DNA of 64,000 nucleotides from Shewanella pneumatophori (GCF_023283895.1 NZ_JAKILB010000003.1:248001-312000), one strand, 5' to 3'. Shown: positions 37,545 to 48,104, counted from the first letter of the stretch. The notes: generated from the sequence alone by a model not told the origin. Numbers and translations: made by a program.

Positions 37545-37642
37545 GCCTGTAATTTAATTTTCTCTATATAGATAAGCACTTTGAAATATTCATCTATCTA
37601 CAAAACACTGTGCGATTTTTATGTGTACTTAGTCGGTCAATC

Positions 37643-37744
37643 ATTCAGCCTAGATACAGCTAGCACTAGTTATAGTAATTCCATTCCCAACGGAAATTGT
37701 TAATCAATCCCTTTTAGACTCATCCTATATGAGTCTTTTTTTTT
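37643..37744 (+). ncRNA. Putative small RNA or attenuator, copy B
   Basis: The second copy of the element at 37442. The terminator stem is AGACTCAT / ATGAGTCT (37716-37736) followed by T. Compared with copy A the outer G-C pair has become A-T, a compensatory change that keeps the stem. TATAGT recurs at 37671-37676, and the loop region keeps TTCCCAACGGA. It lies 226 bp upstream of the first AbgT start, so it could be an independent small RNA or an attenuator in that gene's leader. Confidence 0.5.
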
Positions 37745-37969
37745 GCCTCTAAATCTAGCCTGAATAATCCCATTATCTAGTTAAAAACCGCACTACAGCT
37801 CGATTTCTTATGTTTTTGTTATCTCTGCTAAATCGTTCGATTTAAGGTTTAATTAATTTTATTTATCCATCATGACACATAGGCTTAACAATAAATGCTC
37901 ATTAGTAGCTACTCAGGCCACACATCAGTAGAATAATAAAAATAATAATTAATATTGAAGGAAGACCTT

Positions 37970-39589
37970 ATGAGCTCCAATAACGGCGATAGCTTACCTT
38001 TGCCTGGTGACGTCCCCTCTGACCCCAACAATCAACCTAGCGGTTGGTTTGTTCGCTTCCTTAACGTTGTAGAAAGACTCGGTAATTTACTACCTCACCC
38101 TATTACGCTGTTTGCAATGTTCTGCGCTGCAGTCGTGGTTATTAGTGGTATTGCTGGATACTTTGAATTAACCGTTGTAGACCCACGCCCTGAAGGCGCT
38201 TCGGGCCGCAGCGCTGATGGCTTAATCCATGTTGTCAGCCTGATGAACGCCGAAGGTCTGCGGATGATAGTCTCCAACTTGGTGACTAACTTTACCGGCT
38301 TTACCCCGCTAGGAACCGTGCTTGTAGCCTTATTGGGTGTCGGTATTGCCGACCGTTCAGGCTTATTGTCTGCCGCGATGCGTTTGCTGGTTATGGGTGC
38401 ATCTAAGCGCTTAGTTACACTCACCTTAGTCTTTGCTGGTATCGTTTCAAACACCGCATCAGAGTTAGGCTACGTGGTGTTAATCCCGATGGCTGCGATG
38501 ATCTTCCACTCGTTAGGGCGTCATCCTCTAGCTGGCCTTGCAGCAGCATTCGCCGGTGTATCGGGCGGTTACAGTGCGAATTTATTACTGGGCACTGTTG
38601 ACCCTCTGCTTTCAGGGATCACCGAAGCTGCAGCGCAAATGATCGATCCTGACTACTTAGTTGGCCCAGAAGTAAACTGGTACTTCATGTTTGTCTCTAC
38701 CTTCTTGATCACCTTCTTAGGTGCATTCGTTACTGAGAAAATTGTTGAGCCAAAGCTAGGCAAATATGATGCTAGCGAAGCAACAATTGATCTTAGCGAA
38801 CAGAAGATGGATACCGTCAGTGCCCTTGAGAAAAAGGGATTAAAAATCGCCGGCCTTGCGGTATTAGTGATGTCTGCACTACTGGCGTTAACCATTATTC
38901 CTGAAGGCGCACCTCTTAGAAATCAAGAGACGGGCTTAGTCGCTGGCTCGCCATTTCTAAAAGGCATTGTGGCGTTTATCTTTATCTGTTTCGCTATTCC
39001 TGGTCTGGTTTATGGCCGTGTAGTGGGCAGCATGAAGCGCGATATTGATGTCATTAACGCCATGTCTAGCAGCATGAGCAGCATGGGCATGTATATCGTT
39101 TTGGTGTTCTTTGCTTCGCAGTTTGTGGCTTTCTTTAAGTGGACTAATTTAGGTGCTGTGCTTGCGGTTTCGGGCGCTGACGCACTCAATGCAGTAGGCC
39201 TTACCGGCCCTTTAGTATTTGTGCTGTTTATTATGATGTGTGGCTTTATCAACTTAATGTTAGGCAGCGCTTCTGCCCAGTGGGCTGTTACCGCACCTAT
39301 CTTTGTGCCTATGCTAATGCTAGTAGGTTACGCACCAGAAACCATTCAAGCGGCTTACCGAATCGGTGACTCGGTGACTAACCTGATTACGCCGATGATG
39401 AGCTACTTTGGCCTTATTTTGGCAGTCGCTTCACAATATAAGAAGAACCTAGGTATTGGTACGCTAGTTGCTACTATGCTGCCATACTCAATCGTGTTCT
39501 TTATCGGTTGGACCTGCTTCTTCTTCCTTTGGGTATTCGTAATTGGCTTACCTGTTGGCCCAGGCGCAGCAACCTACTACACGCCATAA
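37970..39589 (+). CDS. AbgT-family transporter, copy 1
   Basis: A 539-residue inner-membrane transporter of the AbgT family (p-aminobenzoyl-glutamate importers; relatives YdaH and MtrF expel sulfonamide-like antimetabolites). Membrane helices fill most of the chain. Family-like blocks include NLLPHPITLFAMF, FTPLGTVLVALLGVGIADRSGLL, GGYSANLLLGTVDPLLSGITE and SASAQWAVTAPIFVPMLML. The start is ATG 37970 after AAGGAAG; an in-frame TTG at 37955 is rejected. It is almost the same protein as the next gene, with equal length and end (GPGAATYYTP). Substrate unknown. Confidence 0.93.
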   Translation: MSSNNGDSLPLPGDVPSDPNNQPSGWFVRFLNVVERLGNLLPHPITLFAMFCAAVVVISGIAGYFELTVVDPRPEGASGRSADGLIHVVSLMNAEGLRMIVSNLVTNFTGFTPLGTVLVALLGVGIADRSGLLSAAMRLLVMGASKRLVTLTLVFAGIVSNTASELGYVVLIPMAAMIFHSLGRHPLAGLAAAFAGVSGGYSANLLLGTVDPLLSGITEAAAQMIDPDYLVGPEVNWYFMFVSTFLITFLGAFVTEKIVEPKLGKYDASEATIDLSEQKMDTVSALEKKGLKIAGLAVLVMSALLALTIIPEGAPLRNQETGLVAGSPFLKGIVAFIFICFAIPGLVYGRVVGSMKRDIDVINAMSSSMSSMGMYIVLVFFASQFVAFFKWTNLGAVLAVSGADALNAVGLTGPLVFVLFIMMCGFINLMLGSASAQWAVTAPIFVPMLMLVGYAPETIQAAYRIGDSVTNLITPMMSYFGLILAVASQYKKNLGIGTLVATMLPYSIVFFIGWTCFFFLWVFVIGLPVGPGAATYYTP

Positions 39590-39618
39590 TAACCAGCGTT
39601 TACTCATTAAAATATAAA

Positions 39619-39647
39619 GGCCTAACTCTTGATAGTTAGGCCTTTTT
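39619..39647 (+). terminator. Terminator after AbgT copy 1
   Basis: GGCCTAACT / AGTTAGGCC with a 6-base loop, followed by TTTTT. It separates the two duplicated genes into independent units. Confidence 0.88.
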
Positions 39648-39966
39648 CATCGCTACTCAGCAAAGAGTGGATACAGGAGACTCCCAGCAACTAGAGTCAT
39701 TTTACAAGCCTATTTATCAAAGCCTGCCCAGCAGTAAGCATGTTTTTGCAGCAAAGCCGTGCTGCTGGTCACTATTGCAGCTTTTGCTTTATTAATAAGC
39801 GATCCATTTAAGGTTCAATTAATTTTGCTTATCCATGATGCCAGCACCTTCAATTTAATAGAAGTCAGCATCTTAGCGCCAATCAAACGCTATTCCTGCC
39901 GCAGATATACTCAAAGCAATACCAAAATAATTAAAAATAATAACAACATCTTGTAAGGAAAAATCC
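39648..39966. promoter_or_regulatory. Leader of AbgT copy 2
   Basis: The gap between the duplicated genes carries no gene. Bases 39807-39840 repeat, with few changes, the segment 37841-37873 upstream of copy 1 (shared words TTTAAGGTT, AATTAATTTT and TTATCCAT). The duplication therefore included upstream DNA, and the conserved part probably contains promoter or operator sequence. No copy of the putative small RNA is present here. Confidence 0.6.
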
Positions 39967-41586
39967 ATGAGCAGTAATAACGGAGATCGCCTGCATCAGT
40001 CAGGCGGTGCCTCTTTAGATCCTAATAATCAAGTCAGTGGTTGGTTTGTTCGTTTCCTCAACATTGTCGAAAAACTTGGCAACCTACTGCCTCATCCTAT
40101 TACCCTTTTCGCCATCTTTTGCGGTGCGGTTATCGTTATTAGTGGTATCGCCGGATACTTTGAATTAAGTGTGGTTGACCCAAGACCGGAAGGTGCAGCG
40201 GGCCGCAGTAGTGACGGTATGATCCATGTTGTGAGCCTGATGAATGCTGAAGGTTTACGTATGATTGTCTCTAACTTGGTGACTAACTTTACTGGCTTTA
40301 CCCCGTTAGGCACTGTGCTTGTTGCCCTCCTAGGTGTGGGTATTGCCGAACGCTCAGGGCTATTATCTGCAGCAATGCGCTCATTGGTTATGGGCACATC
40401 AAAACGCTTAGTCACACTTACTATCGTATTTGCAGGTATCGTTTCTAATACTGCTGCAGAGCTCGGATACGTGGTGCTAATCCCGATGGCGGCGATGATT
40501 TTCCACTCGTTAGGGCGTCATCCTCTAGCGGGTTTAGCTGCAGCCTTTGCCGGCGTGTCGGGTGGTTACAGTGCCAACTTACTTCTGGGCACGGTTGATC
40601 CATTGCTATCAGGGATCACCGAAGCTGCCGCGCAAATGATTGATCCAAACTACACCGTTGGCCCAGAAGCAAACTGGTATTTTATGTTTGCTTCTACCTT
40701 CATCATTACCTTTTTAGGTGCTTTTGTTACCGAAAAAATCGTTGAACCTAAGCTCGGAAAATACGATCCGACTCAAGCGGCCAATGACCTCGGCGAAGCC
40801 AAAATGGAGCAAATTAGTGCGCTTGAAAAGCGTGGCTTAAAAGCTGCTGGGATCGCAATCTTAGTGATGTCAGTGCTATTAGCGCTGACTGTTGTGCCTG
40901 AGGGGGCTCCTCTTAGAGATCCAAAAACCGGATTAGTCTCTGGCTCGCCATTTTTAAAGGGCATTGTCGCCTTTATCTTTATCTGCTTTGCCATTCCAGG
41001 CTTAGTTTATGGCCGTATCGTTGGCACGATGAAGCGTGATATCGATGTGATTAATGCCATGTCTCACAGCATGAGCAGCATGGGCATGTATATCGTGTTG
41101 GTATTCTTTGCCTCACAATTTGTGGCTTTCTTTACTTGGACCAACCTAGGCTCAGTCTTTGCTGTCGCAGGTGCTGATGCGTTGCAAGCAATCGGCCTAA
41201 CGGGGCCACTCGTATTTGTTATCTTCATCGCTATGTGTGGCTTTATTAACTTAATGCTTGGCAGTGCTTCAGCACAGTGGGCGGTAACGGCACCCGTATT
41301 TGTACCTATGCTAATGCTCGTCGGTTATGCACCAGAAACCATTCAGGCGGCATACCGGATTGGTGACTCGGTAACTAACCTTATCACGCCGATGATGAGC
41401 TACTTTGGCCTCATTTTGGCTGTTGCAACCCAATACAATAAGAACCTAGGTATTGGCACATTAATCGCGACTATGTTGCCATACACTATTGTGTTCTTTA
41501 TCGGCTGGACTAGCTTCTTCTTTATCTGGGTATTTGGTTTTGGCTTACCTGTAGGCCCTGGCGCAGCAACCTATTACACACCTTAA
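39967..41586 (+). CDS. AbgT-family transporter, copy 2
   Basis: A 539-residue tandem paralogue of the preceding gene. The two are colinear without gaps and differ mainly in the first 20 residues and the loop after KIVEPKLGKYD. Start ATG 39967 follows GTAAGGAAAAATCC, with a good AAGGA. Conserved positions include all of GFTPLGTVLVALLGVGIA and the C-terminal repeat of the fold. Retention of two intact copies, each with its own terminator and leader, suggests dosage need or a divided substrate range or regulation. Substrate unknown. Confidence 0.93.
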   Translation: MSSNNGDRLHQSGGASLDPNNQVSGWFVRFLNIVEKLGNLLPHPITLFAIFCGAVIVISGIAGYFELSVVDPRPEGAAGRSSDGMIHVVSLMNAEGLRMIVSNLVTNFTGFTPLGTVLVALLGVGIAERSGLLSAAMRSLVMGTSKRLVTLTIVFAGIVSNTAAELGYVVLIPMAAMIFHSLGRHPLAGLAAAFAGVSGGYSANLLLGTVDPLLSGITEAAAQMIDPNYTVGPEANWYFMFASTFIITFLGAFVTEKIVEPKLGKYDPTQAANDLGEAKMEQISALEKRGLKAAGIAILVMSVLLALTVVPEGAPLRDPKTGLVSGSPFLKGIVAFIFICFAIPGLVYGRIVGTMKRDIDVINAMSHSMSSMGMYIVLVFFASQFVAFFTWTNLGSVFAVAGADALQAIGLTGPLVFVIFIAMCGFINLMLGSASAQWAVTAPVFVPMLMLVGYAPETIQAAYRIGDSVTNLITPMMSYFGLILAVATQYNKNLGIGTLIATMLPYTIVFFIGWTSFFFIWVFGFGLPVGPGAATYYTP

Positions 41587-41605
41587 TTTTTAAGTTGTGA
41601 ACAAA

Positions 41606-41633
41606 AGGCTTAGCTATTTAGCTAAGCCTTTTT
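41606..41633 (+). terminator. Terminator after AbgT copy 2
   Basis: AGGCTTAGCTA / TAGCTAAGCCT, then TTTTT. A strong intrinsic terminator. Confidence 0.88.
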
Positions 41634-41756
41634 CCTGATTGGTACTAGCCTTACTTCACAGCCACGCAAACCTTTACAGACTATAATAAGCTCAATACTC
41701 ATCGAACATGCTCTGATAGTAATCAAAGCTATTACCTGTAGAACAAGTCCTCGCTT

Positions 41757-42314
41757 ATGAAACTATTTATCGCTTCCGATTTACACGGCTGCTTATTGGC
41801 AACCGAAACTATGCTAGCTCGCTTTGAAGAGTCTAATGCTAATCATCTTATTCTCTTAGGCGATCTGTTAAACCACGGCCCGCGTAACGCCATTCCTGAC
41901 GGCTATAATCCCGTTGCAACCGCTGAAGCACTTAATGCTTATAGCAAAATGATTATTGCTGTGCGTGGTAACTGCGATAGCGAAGTCGACCAAGCCTTGC
42001 TGCAGTTTCCCATCACAGCTAGCTACGCTCATGTGCTGCTACCGCAGATGCGTTTATTCTTAACCCATGGCCATATTTATCACCCAGACAACCTACCACC
42101 ACTGCAAAGCGGCGATGGTTTACTCTATGGTCATAGTCATATTCCCGTGGCTGAATATCGCGATGATATTTTGCTATTTAACCCCGGCTCAACCACTATC
42201 CCTCGCGATAATGGCCGAGCTTCATACGGTTTGATTACTGCCACAGAATGTCAGGTTCACGCTTTAGATAGCGACGAGATTTTACTAAGCTGCTCGATAC
42301 GCCTTAAAAGATAG
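41757..42314 (+). CDS. yfcE: YfcE-like metallophosphodiesterase
   Basis: A 185-residue calcineurin-fold phosphodiesterase. All metal-binding motifs are visible: ASDLHG (residues 7-12), LGDLLNHGPRN, RGNCDSEVD, LTHGH and YGHSHIP. Length equals the E. coli YfcE family. E. coli YfcE is Mn2+-dependent and hydrolyses model phosphodiesters; the natural substrate is unknown. It is a single gene after the second AbgT gene and its terminator. A long-loop hairpin with arms AAAAGCAAC / GTTGCTTTT (about 42361-42425) may end its transcript. Confidence 0.93.
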   Translation: MKLFIASDLHGCLLATETMLARFEESNANHLILLGDLLNHGPRNAIPDGYNPVATAEALNAYSKMIIAVRGNCDSEVDQALLQFPITASYAHVLLPQMRLFLTHGHIYHPDNLPPLQSGDGLLYGHSHIPVAEYRDDILLFNPGSTTIPRDNGRASYGLITATECQVHALDSDEILLSCSIRLKR

Positions 42315-42507
42315 GTGCTAGGAAAAGCAAAACATAGATCCTAGGGGAAAGCTAAGACAGAAAAGCAACAGTCAAAAATATCAGGCTCAACGAGTCCTTT
42401 ATGACGTTGCTTTTTGGCTTTAATCTTTTCCTCGCAGGCGCGCAGCACCATCCTCGTAGTGAGCCTGCGAACGCCCTAGAATCTAGGTCCTATCTTTAAC
42501 AACAAAA

Positions 42508-42532
42508 AGCCCAGCATTTGCTGGGCTTTTTA
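42508..42532. terminator. Terminator of the RND efflux operon
   Basis: AGCCCAGCA / TGCTGGGCT with a 2-base spacer, flanked by AAAAA and TTTT, so active in both directions. It lies 32 bp past the stop of the minus-strand efflux permease. Confidence 0.87.
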
Positions 42533-42563
42533 GTGTTAGCGAATGAACTAAGTTACCTTGAGG

Positions 42564-45500
42564 TTACTTGTTCGCTTTCGCGGCTTTGGCTTCTGCCTTA
42601 GCTGCTTTCGCTGCATCTCGTTCGCGCTTACTGAACATACGCTCAACAATGACGAAGAAGATTGGGATAAAGAAGATCCCCATAAAGGTCGAGCTCATCA
42701 TACCGCCGAGTACCGCCGTACCGATGGCGTTCTGGCTACCAGAACCTACACCGCTACTAATCGCTAACGGCACAACACCTAGACCGAATGCTAGTGACGT
42801 CATTAGAATCGGACGTAAACGCACTCGAACCGCGTGTAGCGTTGCTTCAACTAGGCCAGCGCCTTTCTCATAGAACTCTTTGGCGAATTCCACAATCAAG
42901 ATGGCGTTCTTGGTTGCCAGACCCACAGTGGTTAGTAGACCTACTTGGAAGAATACGTCGTTTGGCAAACCACGACCATTCATCGCAATCAAGGCACCGA
43001 TAATACCTAGTGGCACAACTAAGATAACCGCAAATGGTACAGACCAGCTTTCATATAACGCCGCTAGAACCAAGAATACTACTACGATAGACAAGGCATA
43101 TAGCATAGGCGCTTGGTTGCCCGATAGACGTTCTTCATAAGAAAGACCGTTCCACTCGATACCAAATCCTGGTGGCAGTTTCTTAACCATAGCTTCGATG
43201 TCATCCATCGCTGCACCGGTACTGTAACCTGGCGCCGTACCACCTTGAATGTTCATCGCTGGCAAGCCACCGAAACGTTCTAGACGTGGAGAACCGTATT
43301 CCCAAGTTCCTGATGCAAATGCAGAGAAAGGTACCATTTCACCCTTATCATTACGCACATACCAAGAATCGAGATCCTCTGGTTGCATACGGTATTCAGC
43401 TTCACCTTGTACGTAAACTTTCTTCACACGACCGCGGTCGATAAAGTCATTTACATAGTTACCACCCCAAGCTGTGCCCAGTACGCTATTCACTGAGTCA
43501 ATATCAACACCTAAAGCACGTAGCTTACCGTGGTCGATATGAACTTGATACATTGGCGCATCTTCCTGACCGTTAGGGCGTACACCCACAAGGTTTGGAT
43601 TCTGCGCTGCCATACCTAGCAACATGTTACGTGCTTCAACTAGCTTGTCATGGCCTTGACCATTCTTATCCTGCAAGTAGAAGTCGAAACCGTTAGCCGT
43701 ACCTAGCTCAATAACCGCTGGCGGTACAAAGGCGAATACAAAGGCTTCTTTCATCCCCATAAACATGCCCATTGCACGGTTAGCCACAGATTGTACGTCT
43801 TGACCTGGTTCGCTACGCTCTGCCCAGTCTTTTAGACCAACGAAGGCGATACCCATGTTTTGACCGTTACCCGCGAAACTAAAGCCCGATACGCTAAATA
43901 CAGACTTAACGTTAGCCGCTTCATCGTTCAGGTAAAAGTCTGTCACACGCTCAAGTACTTGTTTAGTCTCTTGCTGGGTCGAGTTCACTGGCAAAATAGC
44001 CTGTGTAAACAAGATCCCTTGGTCTTCGTCTGGTAAGAATGCGGTTGGCATACGCATAAAGATCCAACCCACAGCAACAGTAATCGCTAGGTACACCATC
44101 ATAGTGCGACCTGTGCGCTTAATCATTGCAGCAACGCTAGCTTCGTAACGTGATGTTAGTGAGTCAAACTTGCGGTTAAACCAACCAAAGAAACCCGTTT
44201 TTGCATGGCTTTCGCCTTTAGCAATTGGCTTTAACATGGTCGCACAAAGTGCAGGCGTTAGAATAATCGCCACCATTACCGATAGCGCCATCGCTGACAC
44301 AATCGTAATCGAGAACTGGCGGTAAATAACACCGGTTGAACCAGACATAAATGCCATTGGCACGAATACAGCAGAAAGTGTTAAACCAATACCGACTAGT
44401 GCACCAGTGATTTGGTCCATCGACTTCTTGGTCGCTTCAATGGGGCTTAGCCCCTCTTCTTGCATAACACGTTCAACGTTCTCTACCACAACAATCGCGT
44501 CATCTACCAGAAGACCAATTGCCAGTACCATTGCAAACATGGTTAGCGTGTTAATTGAGAAGCCGGCAGCGGCCAAAATGGCAAACGTACCCAGTAGAAC
44601 CACTGGCACCGCAATCGTAGGGATTAGCGTTGCACGGAAGTTCTGCAAGAACAGGTACATGATCAAGAATACTAAAACAACCGCTTCAAGCAGTGTATGC
44701 ACAACACCTTCAATTGATTTCTCAACGAATGGGGTTGTGTCGTATGGATAAACAACTTCCATACCGTCTGGGAAGAAAGGCTTAAGCTCTGCAATTTTAG
44801 CGCGTACACCTTCAGCTGTAGCCAAGGCGTTCGCACCTGTTGCTAACTGAATACCAATACCTGCAGCAGGCTTACCGTTGTAAAACGATTCAACCGCATA
44901 GCTTTCAGCACCAAGCTCAACACGCGCGACATCTTCTAGGAATACTTTCGCACCAGAAGTGTCAGCCTTAATGATGATCTTTTTAAACTGCTCAGCTGTT
45001 TGTAAACGGCTTTGAGCCGATACCGTAGCATTGAGCTCTTGGCCTGCTAAAGATGGCGCGCCACCTAACTGACCTGCTGAAACTTGAGCGTTTTGCTCAC
45101 GGATTGAGGCAATAATATCTTGGCTTGTTAGGTTATATTGCGTCAGTTTTAATGGATCTAGCCATATACGCATCGCATATTGCGCGCCAAACAGCTCAAT
45201 CGTACCCACACCAGGAACACGACTTAACGGGTCCTGAATGTTAGAGCCTACATAATCGGCAATATCGTTTTTATCAAGTGAACCATCTTGTGATACGAAA
45301 CCCGCTACCATCAAGAAACCTGCACTCGACTTACTTACGTTAACACCTTGCGCCTGAACTTCTTGCGGTAACAGTGGCATTGCAAGCTGTAGCTTGTTTT
45401 GCACCTGTACCTGCGCGATATCAGGATCCGCCTCAGCGTTAAACGTTAGCGTAATTTGCGCATTACCAAAGCTATCACTGGTCGATGAAATGTAACGTAA

Positions 45501-45722
45501 GTGGTCAAGACCTGTCATACGTTGCTCAATAACCTGAGTTACTGAGTCTTCCATCGTCTTAGCCGAAGCACCAGGATATACAGCACTGATCACCACCGAT
45601 GGCGGTGCAATGCTCGGGTATTGCGATACCGGTAAGCCCACAATTGAGAGCACACCTGCCAGCATCACAATAATAGCGATCACCCATGCAAAAATAGGGC
45701 GATCGATAAAGAAACGTGCCAT
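42564..45722 (-). CDS. RND efflux permease, AcrB/MexB type
   Basis: A 1052-residue HAE1-class resistance-nodulation-division pump with twelve membrane helices and two large periplasmic loops. It begins [20 protein letters not shown] and carries the proton-relay aspartate pair in [20 protein letters not shown], followed by [13 protein letters not shown]. It exports drugs, bile salts or solvents using the proton gradient, together with the adaptor encoded 9 bp upstream and a TolC-like channel encoded elsewhere. The C-terminus is a [12 protein letters not shown] tail. No local repressor gene is adjacent. Confidence 0.95.
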   Translation of the reverse strand: MARFFIDRPIFAWVIAIIVMLAGVLSIVGLPVSQYPSIAPPSVVISAVYPGASAKTMEDSVTQVIEQRMTGLDHLRYISSTSDSFGNAQITLTFNAEADPDIAQVQVQNKLQLAMPLLPQEVQAQGVNVSKSSAGFLMVAGFVSQDGSLDKNDIADYVGSNIQDPLSRVPGVGTIELFGAQYAMRIWLDPLKLTQYNLTSQDIIASIREQNAQVSAGQLGGAPSLAGQELNATVSAQSRLQTAEQFKKIIIKADTSGAKVFLEDVARVELGAESYAVESFYNGKPAAGIGIQLATGANALATAEGVRAKIAELKPFFPDGMEVVYPYDTTPFVEKSIEGVVHTLLEAVVLVFLIMYLFLQNFRATLIPTIAVPVVLLGTFAILAAAGFSINTLTMFAMVLAIGLLVDDAIVVVENVERVMQEEGLSPIEATKKSMDQITGALVGIGLTLSAVFVPMAFMSGSTGVIYRQFSITIVSAMALSVMVAIILTPALCATMLKPIAKGESHAKTGFFGWFNRKFDSLTSRYEASVAAMIKRTGRTMMVYLAITVAVGWIFMRMPTAFLPDEDQGILFTQAILPVNSTQQETKQVLERVTDFYLNDEAANVKSVFSVSGFSFAGNGQNMGIAFVGLKDWAERSEPGQDVQSVANRAMGMFMGMKEAFVFAFVPPAVIELGTANGFDFYLQDKNGQGHDKLVEARNMLLGMAAQNPNLVGVRPNGQEDAPMYQVHIDHGKLRALGVDIDSVNSVLGTAWGGNYVNDFIDRGRVKKVYVQGEAEYRMQPEDLDSWYVRNDKGEMVPFSAFASGTWEYGSPRLERFGGLPAMNIQGGTAPGYSTGAAMDDIEAMVKKLPPGFGIEWNGLSYEERLSGNQAPMLYALSIVVVFLVLAALYESWSVPFAVILVVPLGIIGALIAMNGRGLPNDVFFQVGLLTTVGLATKNAILIVEFAKEFYEKGAGLVEATLHAVRVRLRPILMTSLAFGLGVVPLAISSGVGSGSQNAIGTAVLGGMMSSTFMGIFFIPIFFVIVERMFSKRERDAAKAAKAEAKAAKANK

Positions 45723-45731
45723 AACTCTGCC

Positions 45732-46883
45732 CTATTTCTGTTGTGTTTCTGGTTTCTTATCAGCGACCAAAGGACCCGCCTTTACTGGTGCGCCTGGACG
45801 AATTTTTTGTAGGCCTTCAACAATTAGCTGATCGCCAACTTTCAAACCATCAAGAATACGCCATTGATTATCAATCACTTCTGCTGTGGTTACGATACGT
45901 GCGGCAACTTTGCCGTCTTCAATCACCATGGCAACCGCTTGGCCTTTAGTGTTACGAGTAATCGCTTTTTGCGGTACTAGAATCGCTTCAGGATCGGTGC
46001 CAGTATTTAGCACTGCACGTACATACATACCAGGCATTAATGTACCATCCGGGTTAGGGAACTCTGCACGAATAATCACTGAACCTGTATTTTCATTTAC
46101 AGTCACTTCCGCGAACTGTAATACACCTGTATGGCCGTATGGTGTTCCGTCTTCAAGGATCAATTCAACATTCGCATTGGCAGCCGCTTCAATTTGACCA
46201 CGCTTTAACTGAGACTTAAGGCGTAACATTTGTGCGCTTGACTGAGCGATATCAATATTGATTGGATCTAACTGCTGAATTGTTGCCAATGTTTGACTTT
46301 GATTTGCAGTAACCAATGCGCCCGGAGTGACATCTGACTTACCGATGCGACCAGAGATAGGCGCAGTAACTTTAGTGTACTCAAGATTAATCGAGGCAGT
46401 GTTAATCGCCGCTTTAGCAACCGTTACACGCGCCATTGCTTCTTTGTAAGCCGCATCAGCTTCGTCATAATCTTGCTGACTGATTGAATTTAGCTTTATT
46501 AGTTTGGCAAAACGTAATGCCTTAGCTTTAGCAGAAACTAATGCCGCTTCTGCACTGGTTAGATCCGCTTTTGCAGAAACCAATGCCGCTTCATAGGTAG
46601 ATGGTTCGATCTGATATAAAGATTGTCCTTTTTCGACATCTCTACCTTCAGTGAAACCACGGGTCATAATAATACCACTCACCTGAGGACGCACTTCTGC
46701 CTCTAGGTATGCCTTACTACGACCTGGTAATTCAACCATAATAGACTGTGGTTTGGCAGCAATGGTGATAGCGCCAACTTCCATAGGTCCACGCTGCTGC
46801 GGTCCCTGCTCTGGTTTTTGCTCACAACCACTTATCCATAACGCCACACTTAAAACAGAGGCAATTTTCACTATTTGCCGCAT
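45732..46883 (-). CDS. RND periplasmic adaptor lipoprotein, AcrA/MexA type
   Basis: A 383-residue membrane-fusion protein. A lipoprotein signal with lipobox ISGC (Cys20) tethers it to the inner membrane. The lipoyl half-motifs (LEAEVRPQVSGIIMTRGFTE and TKVTAPISGRIGKSDVTPGA) flank a helical hairpin containing SAEAALVSAKA repeats, then beta-barrel and membrane-proximal domains (GMYVRAVLN, LVPQKAITRNTKGQAVA). It links the inner-membrane pump to a TolC-type channel. It is first in the two-gene operon with the permease, and its promoter lies in the following gap. Confidence 0.95.
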   Translation of the reverse strand: MRQIVKIASVLSVALWISGCEQKPEQGPQQRGPMEVGAITIAAKPQSIMVELPGRSKAYLEAEVRPQVSGIIMTRGFTEGRDVEKGQSLYQIEPSTYEAALVSAKADLTSAEAALVSAKAKALRFAKLIKLNSISQQDYDEADAAYKEAMARVTVAKAAINTASINLEYTKVTAPISGRIGKSDVTPGALVTANQSQTLATIQQLDPINIDIAQSSAQMLRLKSQLKRGQIEAAANANVELILEDGTPYGHTGVLQFAEVTVNENTGSVIIRAEFPNPDGTLMPGMYVRAVLNTGTDPEAILVPQKAITRNTKGQAVAMVIEDGKVAARIVTTAEVIDNQWRILDGLKVGDQLIVEGLQKIRPGAPVKAGPLVADKKPETQQK

Positions 46884-47240
46884 GAGAACTCCTAATAAAA
46901 GCCATCTACTCGGTAATATTTTTTTTGAAAGCAGAAAGTGCCGTCAAACCCACCTTTGGAAGCATATTTTTTTGTCGAATATTTAACGCACCTTTATCTC
47001 ATAATGGGCGCATGCCAACAAGAAAAATGCCCGTAAAAATTGTAAGCTAATGAAAATTTACGCACAAAATCAGTTATATATGTTTATAAATTGTTAACAC
47101 AACAGGCTTCAACTCAAACATGTTAGTCTCGAGTTTATGCGCAACCTATTAAGATATAGACTATTAACATTGACTTAGCATTAATTTAAAACCCACTAAA
47201 AATGTTAATTAGTATAGGGATAAGCTAGGTACTTTATGGG
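46884..47240. promoter_or_regulatory. Upstream region of the RND efflux operon
   Basis: A 357-bp gap without genes between the adaptor start and the end of the DNA glycosylase gene. It contains an imperfect dyad (GTAAAAATT at 47032 and AAAATTTAC at 47053) that could be a repressor site, but symmetry is only partial. No promoter hexamers were assigned with confidence. Confidence 0.4.
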
Positions 47241-47930
47241 TTAAATCCTATTATCGCCCACACTACAAGCCAGTATTCGACTTATATCTGCCAAGCTTCT
47301 GCCTGACTCCTGTTGCCAATGATTAAACACCTCTTGTACCTGCTGCATACCTGCTTTTGAACTAAAGCCATAGTCCACTAGACCGTGCGTTTTTAAATAA
47401 CCTTGCACATCATTGGTTAGTAAGAAGGTATCTTTGCCCATTGAGCGTAAAAAATAAGGCCCGGTATTACCACCTAACCGTGTGCCTTTACGTTTTAACT
47501 CAGCCCACAAGCCCGTTATGTTGTTACTTGGCCAAGCCGCTATAAACTGGGCAAAACTGCCATGCTCGCGAGCAATATCATTGACCATATGCGCATTATC
47601 ATAGATAGCCATGGTCTTTTTCAGATGGCGAATAAGTTTTGGATCACTCGCACGATCTTGTAGTTGCTCAGGCGATAACATCAACACTTTGAAAGGCTCA
47701 AAGCCAAAGAAAGCTTTTTCGTATTCAGGCCATTTCGCTTCGACAATCCGCCACACAAAACCACTCTGAAATACCTTTTTACTGATCTCCGATAATAATT
47801 GAGCGTCGCTATATTGGGTTAACTCTTGAGAGCTCAAGCCTGCTGGTAACAAACTTTCTAAGCCTTCATCCCCCCCTTTACGTTGGGAGGCTCGAGCGTA
47901 AATAGCTGCAAATTTTTCAATATGATTCAT
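47241..47930 (-). CDS. Tag-like DNA-3-methyladenine glycosylase I family protein
   Basis: A 229-residue helical protein of the Tag superfamily of DNA-repair glycosylases, which remove 3-methyladenine. The conserved segment FVWRIVEAKWPEYEKAFFGF (core aromatic-W-K-x-Y/F-x3-F pattern) is followed by a region like Tag around DPKLIRHLKKTMAIYDNA. It lacks the Cys/His zinc-binding residues at the ends of E. coli Tag, so it belongs to a divergent subgroup. Activity on 3-methyladenine is inferred. It stands alone, divergent from the glutathione S-transferase gene. Confidence 0.85.
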   Translation of the reverse strand: MNHIEKFAAIYARASQRKGGDEGLESLLPAGLSSQELTQYSDAQLLSEISKKVFQSGFVWRIVEAKWPEYEKAFFGFEPFKVLMLSPEQLQDRASDPKLIRHLKKTMAIYDNAHMVNDIAREHGSFAQFIAAWPSNNITGLWAELKRKGTRLGGNTGPYFLRSMGKDTFLLTNDVQGYLKTHGLVDYGFSSKAGMQQVQEVFNHWQQESGRSLADISRILACSVGDNRI

Positions 47931-48104
47931 AGTATTTCTCGTTATTTACATCTTGTGTTGTCGCGGCTAAGCATTTGAAGCTAAGAGTGATTACCCCAAT
48001 CCTGGTTACCTTCGCTGAAACCCCTATGATTTGTAGCATTGAGAGACCTCATGTTAGCGACTAGAGTTAATATTAATCAATCCTTTTACGAACCGACGTA
48101 GGCT

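Larger units (their letters stand above)
36908..37954. other. Gene-free kilobase upstream of the AbgT pair
   Basis: An AT-rich intergenic stretch with no credible coding frame. It must hold the lemA promoter on the left and the promoter of the first AbgT gene on the right. Two similar elements 201 bp apart, each ending in a strong intrinsic terminator, lie at 37442-37544 and 37643-37744. A leader segment (37841-37873) recurs upstream of the second AbgT gene. Confidence 0.7.

Noticed and set aside
37547..37640. Third copy of the RNA-like element between copies A and B
   Set aside because: This spacer has no terminator hairpin or AACGGA word.
39759..39956. 65-codon frame between the AbgT genes
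   Set aside because: It starts in a TTG/CTG-like context and overlaps the repeated leader segment; a control region is more likely.
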